Shown: positions 46,563-54,580 of the stretch, one piece after another
Position numbering within the stretch: position 1 is the stretch's first letter
How the letters are laid out: each line of letters starts with the position of its first letter
The notes under the pieces: model-generated
The model's database searches: none
What the model saw: only the letters and a program-made list of their open reading frames with translations
Told to the model about the DNA's origin: nothing
Program-made: the position numbers and the translations under genes
Origin: CAVPTL01 sp963729195
Lineage (GTDB): Bacteria; Actinomycetota; Thermoleophilia; Gaiellales; JAICJC01
Direction: 5' to 3'
DNA: 64,000 nucleotides
Assembly (NCBI GenBank): GCA_963729195.1
Contig: CAVSNF010000024.1
Location: 1-64,000 of the forward strand

Positions 46563-46964
46563 GTGGCGGCGGTGCTCGAGCCCGGGGACGTGGTCGGTGT
46601 CAGCGGTGAGATGGGAGCGGGCAAGACCACCTTCGTGCAGGCAGCCTGCGCGGCACTGGGCGTGACCGACGCTGTCACCAGCCCCACCTACACGGTCGGG
46701 CATCGCTACTCGTCACCGCATGGCGCGGTCTCGCACCTCGATCTGTACCGCTCCTCCGGGGTCACCGACGAGGAGTGGGCCGACCTCGAGCCGTACTTCG
46801 AATCCAGCATCTGCTTCGTGGAATGGCCCGAGGCTGGGGCGGGCGTTTTGCCCACCGCTCGAATAGGCGTAACCATCCGGATCACGGGGGTCGATGCTAG
46901 GCTGATCGTGCTCGATCCGCTCGATTCCAACGTGGCCGCTGCGCTTGATCATCCTTTCCCTTGA
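46563..46964 (+). CDS. tsaE: tRNA t6A-modification ATPase TsaE
   Basis: ATPase partner of TsaB and TsaD in N6-threonylcarbamoyladenosine synthesis on ANN-decoding tRNAs. About 133 residues. GDVVGVSGEMGAGKTTFVQAACAALG is the Walker A, then SPTYTVGHRYSSPHGAVSHLDLYR (SPT/HxDLYR motifs) and CFVEWPEAGAGVLP (W-P-E). The GTG at 46563 is the first sensible start, but the domain may begin about 12 residues earlier. Its end overlaps tsaB by 20 bp. Confidence 0.9.
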   Translation: MAAVLEPGDVVGVSGEMGAGKTTFVQAACAALGVTDAVTSPTYTVGHRYSSPHGAVSHLDLYRSSGVTDEEWADLEPYFESSICFVEWPEAGAGVLPTARIGVTIRITGVDARLIVLDPLDSNVAAALDHPFP

Positions 46965-47578
46965 TACCGCGACGGATGTCGCCACTTCCTGTCTCACGGT
47001 GAACGGCGAGGTCGCGGGCGAAAACGCGAGCCGCGGCCGCTCCCGCAGCGCCCAGCACGTGCTGGAGGATGTGCGCGACCTGCTGGAGCGCTCGCAGCTC
47101 ACGCTTGACGACGTGAACACGATCGTGGTCGGGTGTGGCCCGGGCACGTTCACCGGGCTTCGCATCGGGATCGCGACGGCCAGAGGGCTGGGGATGGCGC
47201 TTGGCATCCCGGTCTTGGGCGTGTCCACGCTGGACGCGCTGCTTCAGGGCGACGGCGTGACAGGTGGCATGCATCGACGCCCGCCGCGGAGAGGTGTTCG
47301 CCGCCGGCGCCGGGATCACACCTCAGGCACTGCTGCCCCAGGCGCTGGCCGAGCTTCTGCCCGTGGGAACCACGCTTGCCGGCGACGGTGCGGTGCTGCA
47401 CCGCGCGGTCTTCCCCGACGCGGTGATTGCCCCCGACGACTCGCCGCTGCACGTTCCCTGGGCGCGCCATCACGCGGCGCTGATCGACTCGGCGGTCGAG
47501 GCCGAGCCCGTGTACCTGCGCGTGCCGGATGCCGAGCGCAACCTCGCGGCGGCAGCAGCGAGGGGGGCAGCCGCATGA
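46945..47578 (+). CDS. tsaB: t6A-synthesis protein TsaB (frameshifted)
   Basis: A degenerate ASKHA-fold protein that scaffolds TsaD. About 210 residues: IILSLDTATDVATSCLTVNGE at the start, SAQHVLEDVRDLLERSQLTLDDVNTIVVGCGPGTFTGLRIGIATARGLGMAL (GPGSFTGLRIG signature), then, after a +1 shift near 47262, CIDARRGEVFAAGAG. TTG start inside the tsaE end. The stop overlaps the next ATG (ATGA). Confidence 0.92.
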
Positions 47579-48027
47579 TGACAGCGGTCGAGTTTCGGCG
47601 GCTTGCTCCCACCGACTTGGACGGAATCCAGGAGATCGAGCAGCGCGCCTACCCGACGCCGTGGTCACGTTCGATGTTCGCCGGCGAACTGGCCAAGCCC
47701 GGAGGGTTCTGCGTCGGCGCCTTCCAGGGCGAGGAGATGCTGGGCTACGTGATCGTCGCCAAGTACGTCGACGCCTGGCACGTCATGAACATCGCGGTGG
47801 ACGCGCCGTTTCGCGGGCGGGGTGTGGCGCGGGCACTGCTCGAGCACCTGTTCGCCGCCACCGAGGACGACGCCGACCGTGGCTACACCCTGGAGGTCAG
47901 GGTCTCGAACGCCGCCGCGATCCATCTGTACGAGCAGCTCGGATTCGTCGGTACCGGGGTGCGTCGCGGCTACTACACGGACAACCGTGAGGATGCCGTG
48001 ATCATGTGGCGCGATCACGTCGAGTAG
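47575..48027 (+). CDS. rimI: Ribosomal-protein-alanine N-acetyltransferase RimI
   Basis: A 150-residue GNAT enzyme: FRRLAPTDLDGIQEIEQRAYPTPWSRSMFAGEL is the RimI N-terminus, MNIAVDAPFRGRGVARALLEHLF the acetyl-CoA loop, and LEVRVSNAAAIHLYEQLGFVGTGVRRGYYTDNREDAVIMWRD the end. Classic member of the tsaB-rimI-tsaD operon. Intact. The TAG overlaps the GTG of tsaD. Confidence 0.93.
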   Translation: MMTAVEFRRLAPTDLDGIQEIEQRAYPTPWSRSMFAGELAKPGGFCVGAFQGEEMLGYVIVAKYVDAWHVMNIAVDAPFRGRGVARALLEHLFAATEDDADRGYTLEVRVSNAAAIHLYEQLGFVGTGVRRGYYTDNREDAVIMWRDHVE

Positions 48028-49026
48028 TGGCCCGCGGTCTGATCCTCGGGATCGAGACGTCGTGTGACGAGACGTCCGCGGCTGTGATCGACACGCGATG
48101 GAGTCGTGCTCTCCAACGTGGTCGCGTCTCAGGCCGAGCTGCACGCCCGCTTCGGCGGTGTCGTGCCGGAGGTCGCCTCGCGGCGGCACCTGCAGCTGAC
48201 CACGCCGGTGATCGAGACCGCACTCGAGCAGGCAGGCGTCGGCCTGGATGAGATCTCGGCGGTGGCCGTGACCGAAGGCCCAGGCCTGATCGGCGCGCTG
48301 CTGGTCGGGCTGGCCACCGCCAAGGCGATCGCATTTGCCCGTCGACTCCCGCTGGTCCCGGTGAATCACCTGCACGGGCATGTCGCGTCGCTCTACCTGG
48401 CGCCCGACCCGATGCAACCACCGTTCCTGTGCCTGCTGGCCTCGGGTGGGCACACGATCCTGGCCCAAGTCGATGCGCCGGGGCGGTTCGACCCGATCGG
48501 TGCGTCGCTGGACGATGCCGCCGGCGAGGCGTTCGACAAGGGCGCCCGCCTGCTCGGTCTCGGCTATCCCGGAGGGGCGGAGCTGGAACGGCTGGCCGAG
48601 GGTGGCGACTCCGGCGCCTACCCGTTCCCCACCGCGATGCTCGGCCGGCCGGGGTATGACTTCTCGTTCAGCGGACTGAAGACGGCGCTGCGCCACGCGC
48701 TGGCGGAGCATCCCGATCCGGCCGATCGGCCACACCTGGCCGCGTCCTACCAGGCCGCGATCGTGCGCTCGCTGGTGACCCGCACGGTGCAGGCGCTGGA
48801 CGCCACCGGGCAGACCCAGGTGGCGCTGGTGGGCGGGGTGGCGGCCAACGGCGTGCTGCGCAAAGCGCTCAGCTCGGCCGGCGCCGAGCACGGCGCGGAG
48901 GTGCGCGCGGCGCCGCTGGCGCTGTGCTCGGACAACGCCGCCATGATCGCTTCGGCGGCCCGCTACAGCCCGGCCGTGGCCTTCCCCGACTACCTCACCC
49001 GAGACGCCTACGCGTCGGTGGCATGA
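48027..49026 (+). CDS. tsaD: tRNA t6A transferase TsaD (frameshifted near N-terminus)
   Basis: Transfers threonylcarbamoyl to A37 of tRNA. About 332 residues: GLILGIETSCDETSAAVID, then, after a +1 shift near 48097 (GACACGCGAT), VVLSNVVASQAELHARFGGVVPEVASRRHL. The metal site is LVPVNHLHGHVASLYL (HxxxH), and nucleotide motifs are LCLLASGGHTIL and GASLDDAAGEAFDKGARLLGLGYPGG. A single insertion in an otherwise perfect essential gene argues for sequence error. The stop overlaps the glutaredoxin ATG. Confidence 0.94.
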
Positions 49027-49277
49027 CCGTCGAAGTGGTCATCTACAGCGGCGCGGGCTGCCATCTGTGCGAGGTCGCCAAGGCCCAGATCGAGGCCCAG
49101 CGGCAGCGGCTTGATCTCGATATCCGCGTGATCGAAATCGACGGTGACGCAGACCTCGAAACCGCCTACAGAGCACAGATCCCGGTGGTTTTTGTGGCCG
49201 GCCGCAAGGCCTTTAAGTTTCGCGTCGACCCGGCTGACCTGGAACGCCGAGTACGACGCGCGCAGGACACCGCTTGA
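49023..49277 (+). CDS. Glutaredoxin-family thiol protein
   Basis: An 84-residue thioredoxin-fold protein with VEVVIYSGAGCHLCEVAKAQIEAQ. The redox site CHLC is at residues 13-16, and the cis-proline strand is QIPVVFVAGRKAFKFRVDP. It resembles the short actinobacterial DUF836/glutaredoxin-like proteins commonly next to rex. Its ATG overlaps the tsaD stop. Confidence 0.87.
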   Translation: MTVEVVIYSGAGCHLCEVAKAQIEAQRQRLDLDIRVIEIDGDADLETAYRAQIPVVFVAGRKAFKFRVDPADLERRVRRAQDTA

Positions 49278-49323
49278 ACCATTTGAATCGTGGGTTATGG
49301 CTCCGGCGGCCCAAATCGATCGT

Positions 49324-49329
49324 TAGACT
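49324..49329 (+). promoter_or_regulatory. -10 box TAGACT of rex
   Basis: Eight bases before the GTG at 49338. No clear Rex operator pair (TTGTGAA-like) is seen here. Confidence 0.45.
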
Positions 49330-49337
49330 CCCCGGTC

Positions 49338-49994
49338 GTGTTGCCAGTGTCCACCAGTAAGGGAGAGTCGTTGCCCTCAGAACGTTTGACGGTCGGTGTA
49401 GCCGCTCGTCTATCCCGCTACCTCCAGGTCTTGACCCAGGCCAAGAAAATGGGTCGCGACTCGATCTCCTCACAGGAGATCGGTGAGTACACGAACGTCA
49501 ATGCGACCCAAATCCGCCGTGACCTGTCTGGTTTCGGGAAGTTCGGCAAGCGTGGCGTTGGGTACAACATCGACTATCTGATCGTCGAGATCCGCAAGAT
49601 TCTGCGCACCTCCGGCCAGCACAACATCGCGCTCATCGGCGCAGGTTCACTCGGCCAGGCGATTGCCAAATCGCCGGCGTTTGCAGATCACGGATTCAAC
49701 ATCACGGCGGTGTTCGACACCGACCCCGACAAGATCGGCGAGGGAATCGGCGACATGCGCGTTCAGAGCATGGTCGATCTGAATGACACGGTCAGGGACC
49801 GCAACATCATCGTCGGGGTGCTGGCGGTGCCGGAAGCCGCCGCTCAGGCGGCGGCCAACGCGCTTGTGGATGCGGACGTGAAGATCATCTTCAACTACGC
49901 CGATTCGCTGATCGACACCCCGTCGGATGTGACGGTGCATCGATCCAGTCCGGTGGTCGAGTTGCTGCACGCGCTGTACTTTCACCTGACCTAG
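49338..49994 (+). CDS. rex: Redox-sensing transcriptional repressor Rex
   Basis: A 218-residue NADH/NAD+-sensing repressor. The winged-helix N-terminus includes ARLSRYLQVLTQAKKMGRDSISSQEIGEYTNVNATQIRRDLSGFGKFGKRGVGYNI. The Rossmann domain has NIALIGAGSLGQAIAKSP and a swapped C-terminal helix (HRSSPVVELLHALYFHLT). It normally controls respiration and fermentation genes. GTG at 49338 fits the -10; an upstream in-frame ATG at 49290 is possible. Intact. Confidence 0.94.
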   Translation: MLPVSTSKGESLPSERLTVGVAARLSRYLQVLTQAKKMGRDSISSQEIGEYTNVNATQIRRDLSGFGKFGKRGVGYNIDYLIVEIRKILRTSGQHNIALIGAGSLGQAIAKSPAFADHGFNITAVFDTDPDKIGEGIGDMRVQSMVDLNDTVRDRNIIVGVLAVPEAAAQAAANALVDADVKIIFNYADSLIDTPSDVTVHRSSPVVELLHALYFHLT

Positions 49995-50009
49995 CGGGAG
50001 CCTGGCTAC

Positions 50010-50033
50010 GGCGGCGCCGGCTGTGGTGCCGCC
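50010..50033 (+). terminator. GC-rich hairpin after rex
   Basis: GGCGGCGCC (50010-50018) can pair with GGTGCCGCC (50025-50033) around a 6-nt loop. There is no T-tract, so it is at best a weak or Rho-assisted terminator. Confidence 0.35.
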
Positions 50034-50068
50034 TCAAACGCACTCCTCGCCCGTCGATTGCCGGGGGA

Positions 50069-51688
50069 GTGATGCATGCTGCCAATCCGCATGGGCGCGA
50101 TCGCCGTTATCGCCTGCTCGCCGATGCCGTGTCCGACGCCGTCGCGGTGGTGGTGGGCGGGTCGATCGTGGAGGTCAACCCGGCATTCAGCTCAGTGTTC
50201 GGCTACACCCTGGCCGAGGTTCAAGGTGTGGAGCTGGATCGCCTGTTGGGCGGCGACGAAGGCGAGATCCGCTCGGGGATGACCCGCAGCGGCTCGCTAC
50301 GGCAGCTGGAGGTGACCGAGCGCGCGATCCCGCCGGCGGGAGATGCCCGCATCATCGTGATGCGCGACGTGACCGAGCGCAACGTCGCCCAGCACGAGGC
50401 CGACGTGCTCGCATACCAGTACGCAGCCGACCTCACCGCCGTGGCCCAGGTGGCGCGGCGGCTGCCGCGAACCACCGATCCGAGCGCCGCGCGAAACTCG
50501 ATCTGCCAAGCGTTGCTGGAGGTGTGCGACGGCATGTTGGCGGTGTTGATGGAGCCCGACGGTCAGTCGGGGCTGGTATCGACAGGTGTCGCCGGTGGCG
50601 GTGGGCATTCGGCGCCACTGCGAGTTGCAGTCGACGAGGCGGGATCGGCCACCGCCGACGTGTTCTCGTCGGGGGAGCCGTTTTTCATCGCCGATCTGGC
50701 GCTCTACGACGACGTCTCGCCGCGGCTGGCCGAGGCAACCGGGATTGTGTCGGCGTTGTGGCAGCCGGTGTTGCGCGACGGGTGTGTGGTGGGGGTGCTG
50801 CTGGTCGGCTGGGATCGCCCGGTGATGCACCTTTCCGATCGAGCCGCGGCGGTCGCGGGCCTGTTCGCCGCCGAAGCTGCGGTCGCGATCGAACGGGCCG
50901 ACTTCCTGGCACAGCTGCAGGCGCTCAACCGGGCGCTGGCGATGCAGCTGGAGGCGCTGCGGATGTCCGACCAGATCAAGACCGACTTCGTCTCGAGCGT
51001 GTCGCATGAGCTGCGCACACCGCTGACAGCGATTCTCGGATACGTCGAGATCCTGGCGGCCGAAGCCGCCGGCGGCGTCACCGAGGAGCAAGCCGAGTTC
51101 TTGGGGATCGTTGACCACAACGCCCGGCGGCTGGAGGCGCTGATCACCGATCTCTTGACACTCTCGGGGGTCGAGAGCGGCAACCTCTCGATCAGCGCCG
51201 AGCCGACCGATCTGCGACCGCTGGTAAGCGGTGCCATCCGAGATCAAGCACTGACGCTGAACGCCCGCCGGCTCCAGGTGATATCGCGGCTGCCCGACGA
51301 ACCCGTGATGGCCAAGGTGGATACCGAGCGGCTCAGCCAGGTGCTGGCCAACCTGCTCTCCAACGCATCCAAATTCACTCCGGTCGAGGGCACCGTCGAG
51401 GTCACCCTGTCGATCCACGACACAGGCCGGGGACGGCAGGCCCACGTGGTGGTGTCCGACTCTGGCATCGGCATCCCGCCCGATGACCTGCCGCGCCTGT
51501 TCGAGCGGTTCTTTCGAGCTCGCAATGCGACCGACCAGGCAATCCCGGGAACCGGGCTGGGCTTGGCAATCTGCTGCGCGATCGTGGAGGCCCACCAGGG
51601 CCGGCTCACGGTCGACAGCGAACTCGGGCGCGGCACCGCGGTGACGGTGCTGCTCCCACTTCTCGAACAAACGCCTGAAGGAGGCTGA
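50069..51688 (+). CDS. PAS-GAF sensor histidine kinase
   Basis: A 539-residue cytoplasmic-looking kinase with no membrane segment. Residues 14-110 form a PAS domain (LLADAVSDAVAVVVGGSIVEVNPAFSSVFGYTLAEVQG), and about 130-285 a GAF domain. The HisKA segment TDFVSSVSHELRTPLTAILGYVEILAAEA carries the phospho-His at about residue 313, and the HATPase has N box LSQVLANLLSNASKFTP, G1 SDSGIGIPPDD and G2 GTGLGLAICCAIVEAHQG. The GTG start is approximate. It precedes a receiver-only regulator by 3 bp. The stimulus is unknown; soluble PAS/GAF suggests an internal signal. Confidence 0.92.
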   Translation: MMHAANPHGRDRRYRLLADAVSDAVAVVVGGSIVEVNPAFSSVFGYTLAEVQGVELDRLLGGDEGEIRSGMTRSGSLRQLEVTERAIPPAGDARIIVMRDVTERNVAQHEADVLAYQYAADLTAVAQVARRLPRTTDPSAARNSICQALLEVCDGMLAVLMEPDGQSGLVSTGVAGGGGHSAPLRVAVDEAGSATADVFSSGEPFFIADLALYDDVSPRLAEATGIVSALWQPVLRDGCVVGVLLVGWDRPVMHLSDRAAAVAGLFAAEAAVAIERADFLAQLQALNRALAMQLEALRMSDQIKTDFVSSVSHELRTPLTAILGYVEILAAEAAGGVTEEQAEFLGIVDHNARRLEALITDLLTLSGVESGNLSISAEPTDLRPLVSGAIRDQALTLNARRLQVISRLPDEPVMAKVDTERLSQVLANLLSNASKFTPVEGTVEVTLSIHDTGRGRQAHVVVSDSGIGIPPDDLPRLFERFFRARNATDQAIPGTGLGLAICCAIVEAHQGRLTVDSELGRGTAVTVLLPLLEQTPEGG

Positions 51689-51691
51689 TCG

Positions 51692-52072
51692 ATGGAATCC
51701 GAAACCGCGACCGTGCTGGTCGCCGACGACGAGCCGCATCTGCTGCGGCTGGTCAAGTTCCGATTGGAGCGAGAGGGCTACCGCGTGCTCACCGCGGCCG
51801 ACGGCGACGCCGCTCTGCAGGTCGCCCGCACCGAGCATCCCGACCTGTGCGTGCTGGACGTGATGATGCCCAAACGCTCGGGCTTCGACGTGCTGCGCGA
51901 GCTGCGCGCAGACGAGCGGTTCAACTCGACCAAGGTGATCATGCTCACCGCCCGTGCCCAGGACCGCGACGTCGATGCGGGGTTCTCGCTGGGAGCGGAC
52001 GACTACGTCACCAAGCCGTTCAGCCCCAACGAGCTTCGGGTACGCATCAGCGCGCACTTGAAGCGGCGCTGA
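51692..52072 (+). CDS. Stand-alone receiver-domain response regulator
   Basis: A 126-residue CheY-like protein. Acidic pocket D12-D13-E14 (LVADDEPHLL), phospho-acceptor D56 (CVLDVMMPKR), the switch Thr in IMLTARAQ and K108 (VTKPFSP). It has no output domain, so it must act by protein contact or phosphotransfer. Cognate to the kinase upstream, with which it forms an operon (GGAGG site inside the kinase end). Confidence 0.93.
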   Translation: MESETATVLVADDEPHLLRLVKFRLEREGYRVLTAADGDAALQVARTEHPDLCVLDVMMPKRSGFDVLRELRADERFNSTKVIMLTARAQDRDVDAGFSLGADDYVTKPFSPNELRVRISAHLKRR

Positions 52073-52094
52073 CCCGCCGCGTCGCCGCGTCCGT

Positions 52095-52100
52095 TATCGT
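52095..52100 (+). promoter_or_regulatory. -10 box TATCGT of the second carboxylate-amine ligase
   Basis: Eight bases before the ATG at 52109. Confidence 0.45.
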
Positions 52101-52108
52101 GGCGACGC

Positions 52109-53305
52109 ATGGGCGAGACGCCGAAGATCATCGATCCACTGGCGGCGCTGGAAGCAGCCCGCGAGGGGTTTGAGCAGGGCCAGGATTTCTCGATCGGCGT
52201 CGAGGAGGAGTTCGCGATCCTTGATCCCGAGACGCTGGACATGGTGCCCGGCTTCGAGCGCTTCGCCGAAGCCTCCAGCGAGGGCCCGCTGGCCGGCTCG
52301 GTCGCGGGCGAGCTGATCCGCTCGGAGGTGGAGATCCGCACCGGCCGCTGCGAGACGTTCGCCGAGGCGGCCGAGGTGATGGCCCGCCGGCGTGTCCAGC
52401 TGCTCGATCTGGCGACCCGGCTGGGCGTGCGCCTGTCCGCCGCGGGATGCCACCCGTTCGCCCGCTGGCAGGACCAGGAGGTGATCGACACGCCGCACTA
52501 CCACCTGGTCGAGTCGACGCTCAGATACGTCGCCTGGCGGAACAACACCTTCGGCATCCACGCCCACACCGGCATTCGCGGTGCCGACCGCGCGATCGCG
52601 GTCAACTCGGCGATGCGCTCGGTGCTCCCGGAGCTGCTCGCGATCTCGGCCAGCTCACCCTGGATCGAGGATCGCTACACCCACCTGCACTCCACCCGAA
52701 CGCAGGTGTTCACGCGCATGTTTCCCCGCTGCGGCATCCCCGATCATCTCGCCGACTGGAGTGAGTACGAGCAGTACGTGCGTTTTCTGGTGAGCACCGG
52801 GTCGATTCGTGAACACACCGAAATCTGGTGGAGCGTGCGACCCCACCAGGCGTTCCCGACGGTCGAGACGCGGATCTGCGACGCCCAGCCGGAGTTCGGC
52901 CAAGCGGTCGCGCTGGCGGGATTCATGGTCGCGTTGACCGCCCGGTTCGCACGCATGTATGACGAAGGCCGGCCACTCCCGGCGCATGCCCCTCGTCTGC
53001 TCGAGGAGAACCTGTGGCGGGCGATTCGCTGGGGGATGGACGGCGAGCTGATCGATTTCGACGCCGGCCGCTCGGTGCCGGCCCGGGCGCGCATCGACGC
53101 GCTGCTCGAGGGTGTCACCGAGGTGGCAGCCGAGCTGGGGATCGCGCCGCATCTGGCCCCGTTGGAGGGCCTGTCACCCGCTCAGGTGTACTCGGCCCAG
53201 CTGACGGCGGGGGCAACCCCCCGCGAGCTGTGGCCGACAGTGGTCGAGCGCACGCACGCCTCCGCCGGAGAGTGGCTGGCACAGGTCGCCGGAGAGGTGG
53301 GATGA
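52109..53305 (+). CDS. Carboxylate-amine ligase, YbdK/GCS2 family (paralogue 2)
   Basis: A 398-residue intact enzyme: FSIGVEEEFAILDPETLDMVPG at the active site, GELIRSEVEIRTGRCETFAEA, NNTFGIHAHTGIRGADRAI, SSPWIEDRYTHLHSTRTQVF and EIWWSVRPHQAFPTVETRICDAQ. It aligns over its full length with the gene at 1600-2769 but is clearly diverged, so it probably has a different amine partner. It lies after a two-component pair and before a DUF1844-like gene and MTA phosphorylase. Its stop overlaps the next ATG. Confidence 0.88.
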   Translation: MGETPKIIDPLAALEAAREGFEQGQDFSIGVEEEFAILDPETLDMVPGFERFAEASSEGPLAGSVAGELIRSEVEIRTGRCETFAEAAEVMARRRVQLLDLATRLGVRLSAAGCHPFARWQDQEVIDTPHYHLVESTLRYVAWRNNTFGIHAHTGIRGADRAIAVNSAMRSVLPELLAISASSPWIEDRYTHLHSTRTQVFTRMFPRCGIPDHLADWSEYEQYVRFLVSTGSIREHTEIWWSVRPHQAFPTVETRICDAQPEFGQAVALAGFMVALTARFARMYDEGRPLPAHAPRLLEENLWRAIRWGMDGELIDFDAGRSVPARARIDALLEGVTEVAAELGIAPHLAPLEGLSPAQVYSAQLTAGATPRELWPTVVERTHASAGEWLAQVAGEVG

Positions 53306-53673
53306 GCACCGAGCCGCCACCCGGTGAGAACGCTGTCCCGGCCGCGGGGGATGTGATCCTCTCCAGCGTCACGATGCTGCTGAGCGTCGGGTTCGCGCGT
53401 GCCGGTCTCACCGGCGAACCCGACATCGAAGTCGACCTGATGCAGACCGAGCAGGCGATCGAAGCGGTGCGGGCCTTGATGCCGGTGCTCGAGCGGCTGC
53501 TGCCGCCGGCCGCCTTGCTGGAGTACCGGCAGGCACTGGCCGACCTGCAGATGGCATACTCCCGCGGGTTGGAACCGCCTGCCGGTGACAGCCGGCCGTC
53601 ACCTGAGGAATCAGAACCGGCTGTCGAGACGGCTGAGCGACCGAAGATCTGGACACCGAGAGGGGATGTATGA
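53302..53673 (+). CDS. Small helical protein, DUF1844-like
   Basis: A 123-residue protein. The helical core DVILSSVTMLLSVGFARAGL, DLMQTEQAIEAVRALMPVLERLL and YRQALADLQMAYSRGLEPP resembles DUF1844 (function unknown). The ends are Pro/Glu-rich and probably disordered. The start overlaps the ligase stop (ATGA) and the end overlaps the MTA phosphorylase start, so it is part of that operon. Confidence 0.65.
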   Translation: MSTEPPPGENAVPAAGDVILSSVTMLLSVGFARAGLTGEPDIEVDLMQTEQAIEAVRALMPVLERLLPPAALLEYRQALADLQMAYSRGLEPPAGDSRPSPEESEPAVETAERPKIWTPRGDV

Positions 53674-54467
53674 GCGAGGCGGAGATTGGGGTGTTTGGCG
53701 GCTCGGGGTTCTACTCGTTCCTCGAGGACGCCGAGGACGTCACGGTGGACACCCCGTACGGGCCGACCTCTGACCGGTTCGTGGTGGGCGATGTCGGCGG
53801 CAAGCGGGTCGCCTTCCTGCCTCGGCACGGACGCAACCATCAGCTCCCTCCGCACGCGATTCCCTACCGCGCCAACCTGTGGGCGATGAAGGAGCTGGGG
53901 GTCCGGCGGGTGATCGGCCCCTGCGCCTCCGGCAGCCTCACCAAGGATCTGCCTCCGGGCACGTTCGTCGTCTGCGACCAGTTCGTCGATCGCACCAGTG
54001 GCCGCGCCGATACCTTCTACGACGGTCCGGTGACCACGCACGTCTCGGCCGCCGACCCGTACTGCGCCGATCTGCGGGCGACGCTGCTCGAGACCGGCCG
54101 CGAGCAGGGCTTGGACATCCGCGACGGCGGCACCGTTGTCGTGATCCAGGGCCCGCGGTTCTCGACCCGGTCGGAGTCTCGCTGGTTCTCCGCGATGGGC
54201 TGGGGCGTGATCAATATGACCGCCTATCCCGAGGGCTGGCTGGCCCGCGAGCTGGAGCTGTGTTACGCCAACATCTCGTTGATCACCGACTATGACGTCG
54301 GGCTGGAGGACGATCCCGACGTCGAGCCGGTCAGCCACGAGGGTGTCGTGAAGGTCTTCACCGAGAACAACGAACGCCTGCGAGACCTGCTGTTTGCGGC
54401 CATTCCCAAGATTGGCGCGCAACCCGCCGATACCTGTGCAACCGCGCTCACGGGGGCGCGCTTCTAG
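53670..54467 (+). CDS. mtnP: S-methyl-5'-thioadenosine phosphorylase
   Basis: Cleaves methylthioadenosine with phosphate to adenine and methylthioribose-1-phosphate. 265 residues: IGVFGGSGFYSFLEDAE (phosphate loop), FLPRHGRNHQLPPHAIPYRANLWAMKELGVRRV (PRHGxxHxxxPxxxxxRAN), CDQFVDRTSGRADTFYDG, and VIQGPRFSTRSESRWFSAMGWGVINMTAYPEGWLARELELCYANI with the NMT purine-binding segment. Nucleoside specificity (MTA against inosine-like) rests on similarity. Intact. Confidence 0.92.
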   Translation: MSEAEIGVFGGSGFYSFLEDAEDVTVDTPYGPTSDRFVVGDVGGKRVAFLPRHGRNHQLPPHAIPYRANLWAMKELGVRRVIGPCASGSLTKDLPPGTFVVCDQFVDRTSGRADTFYDGPVTTHVSAADPYCADLRATLLETGREQGLDIRDGGTVVVIQGPRFSTRSESRWFSAMGWGVINMTAYPEGWLARELELCYANISLITDYDVGLEDDPDVEPVSHEGVVKVFTENNERLRDLLFAAIPKIGAQPADTCATALTGARF

Positions 54468-54515
54468 TTTTTGCCCGACGGCCAGCGGCGGCGATACGAG
54501 CGGCCCGACAACCGC

Positions 54516-54543
54516 TTGGTGGTGCCGATGCCACTGTTACAAT
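54516..54543 (+). promoter_or_regulatory. Promoter TTGGTG-16-TACAAT of hppA
   Basis: Located 38 nt before the GTG. The mRNA has a short leader with an AAGGAG ribosome site, in contrast to the leaderless genes nearby. Confidence 0.55.
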
Positions 54544-54580
54544 CCGCCGGTTGTATCCGACCTTCTAAGGAGTTCATGCT

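Noticed and set aside
45624..46964. A continuous 446-codon frame that looks like a uracil-DNA glycosylase fused to TsaE
   Set aside because: The typical UDG ending (EYAQLGLF, stop at 46530) exists in the neighbouring frame after a single-base change near 46432, so the fusion is most likely an indel artefact.
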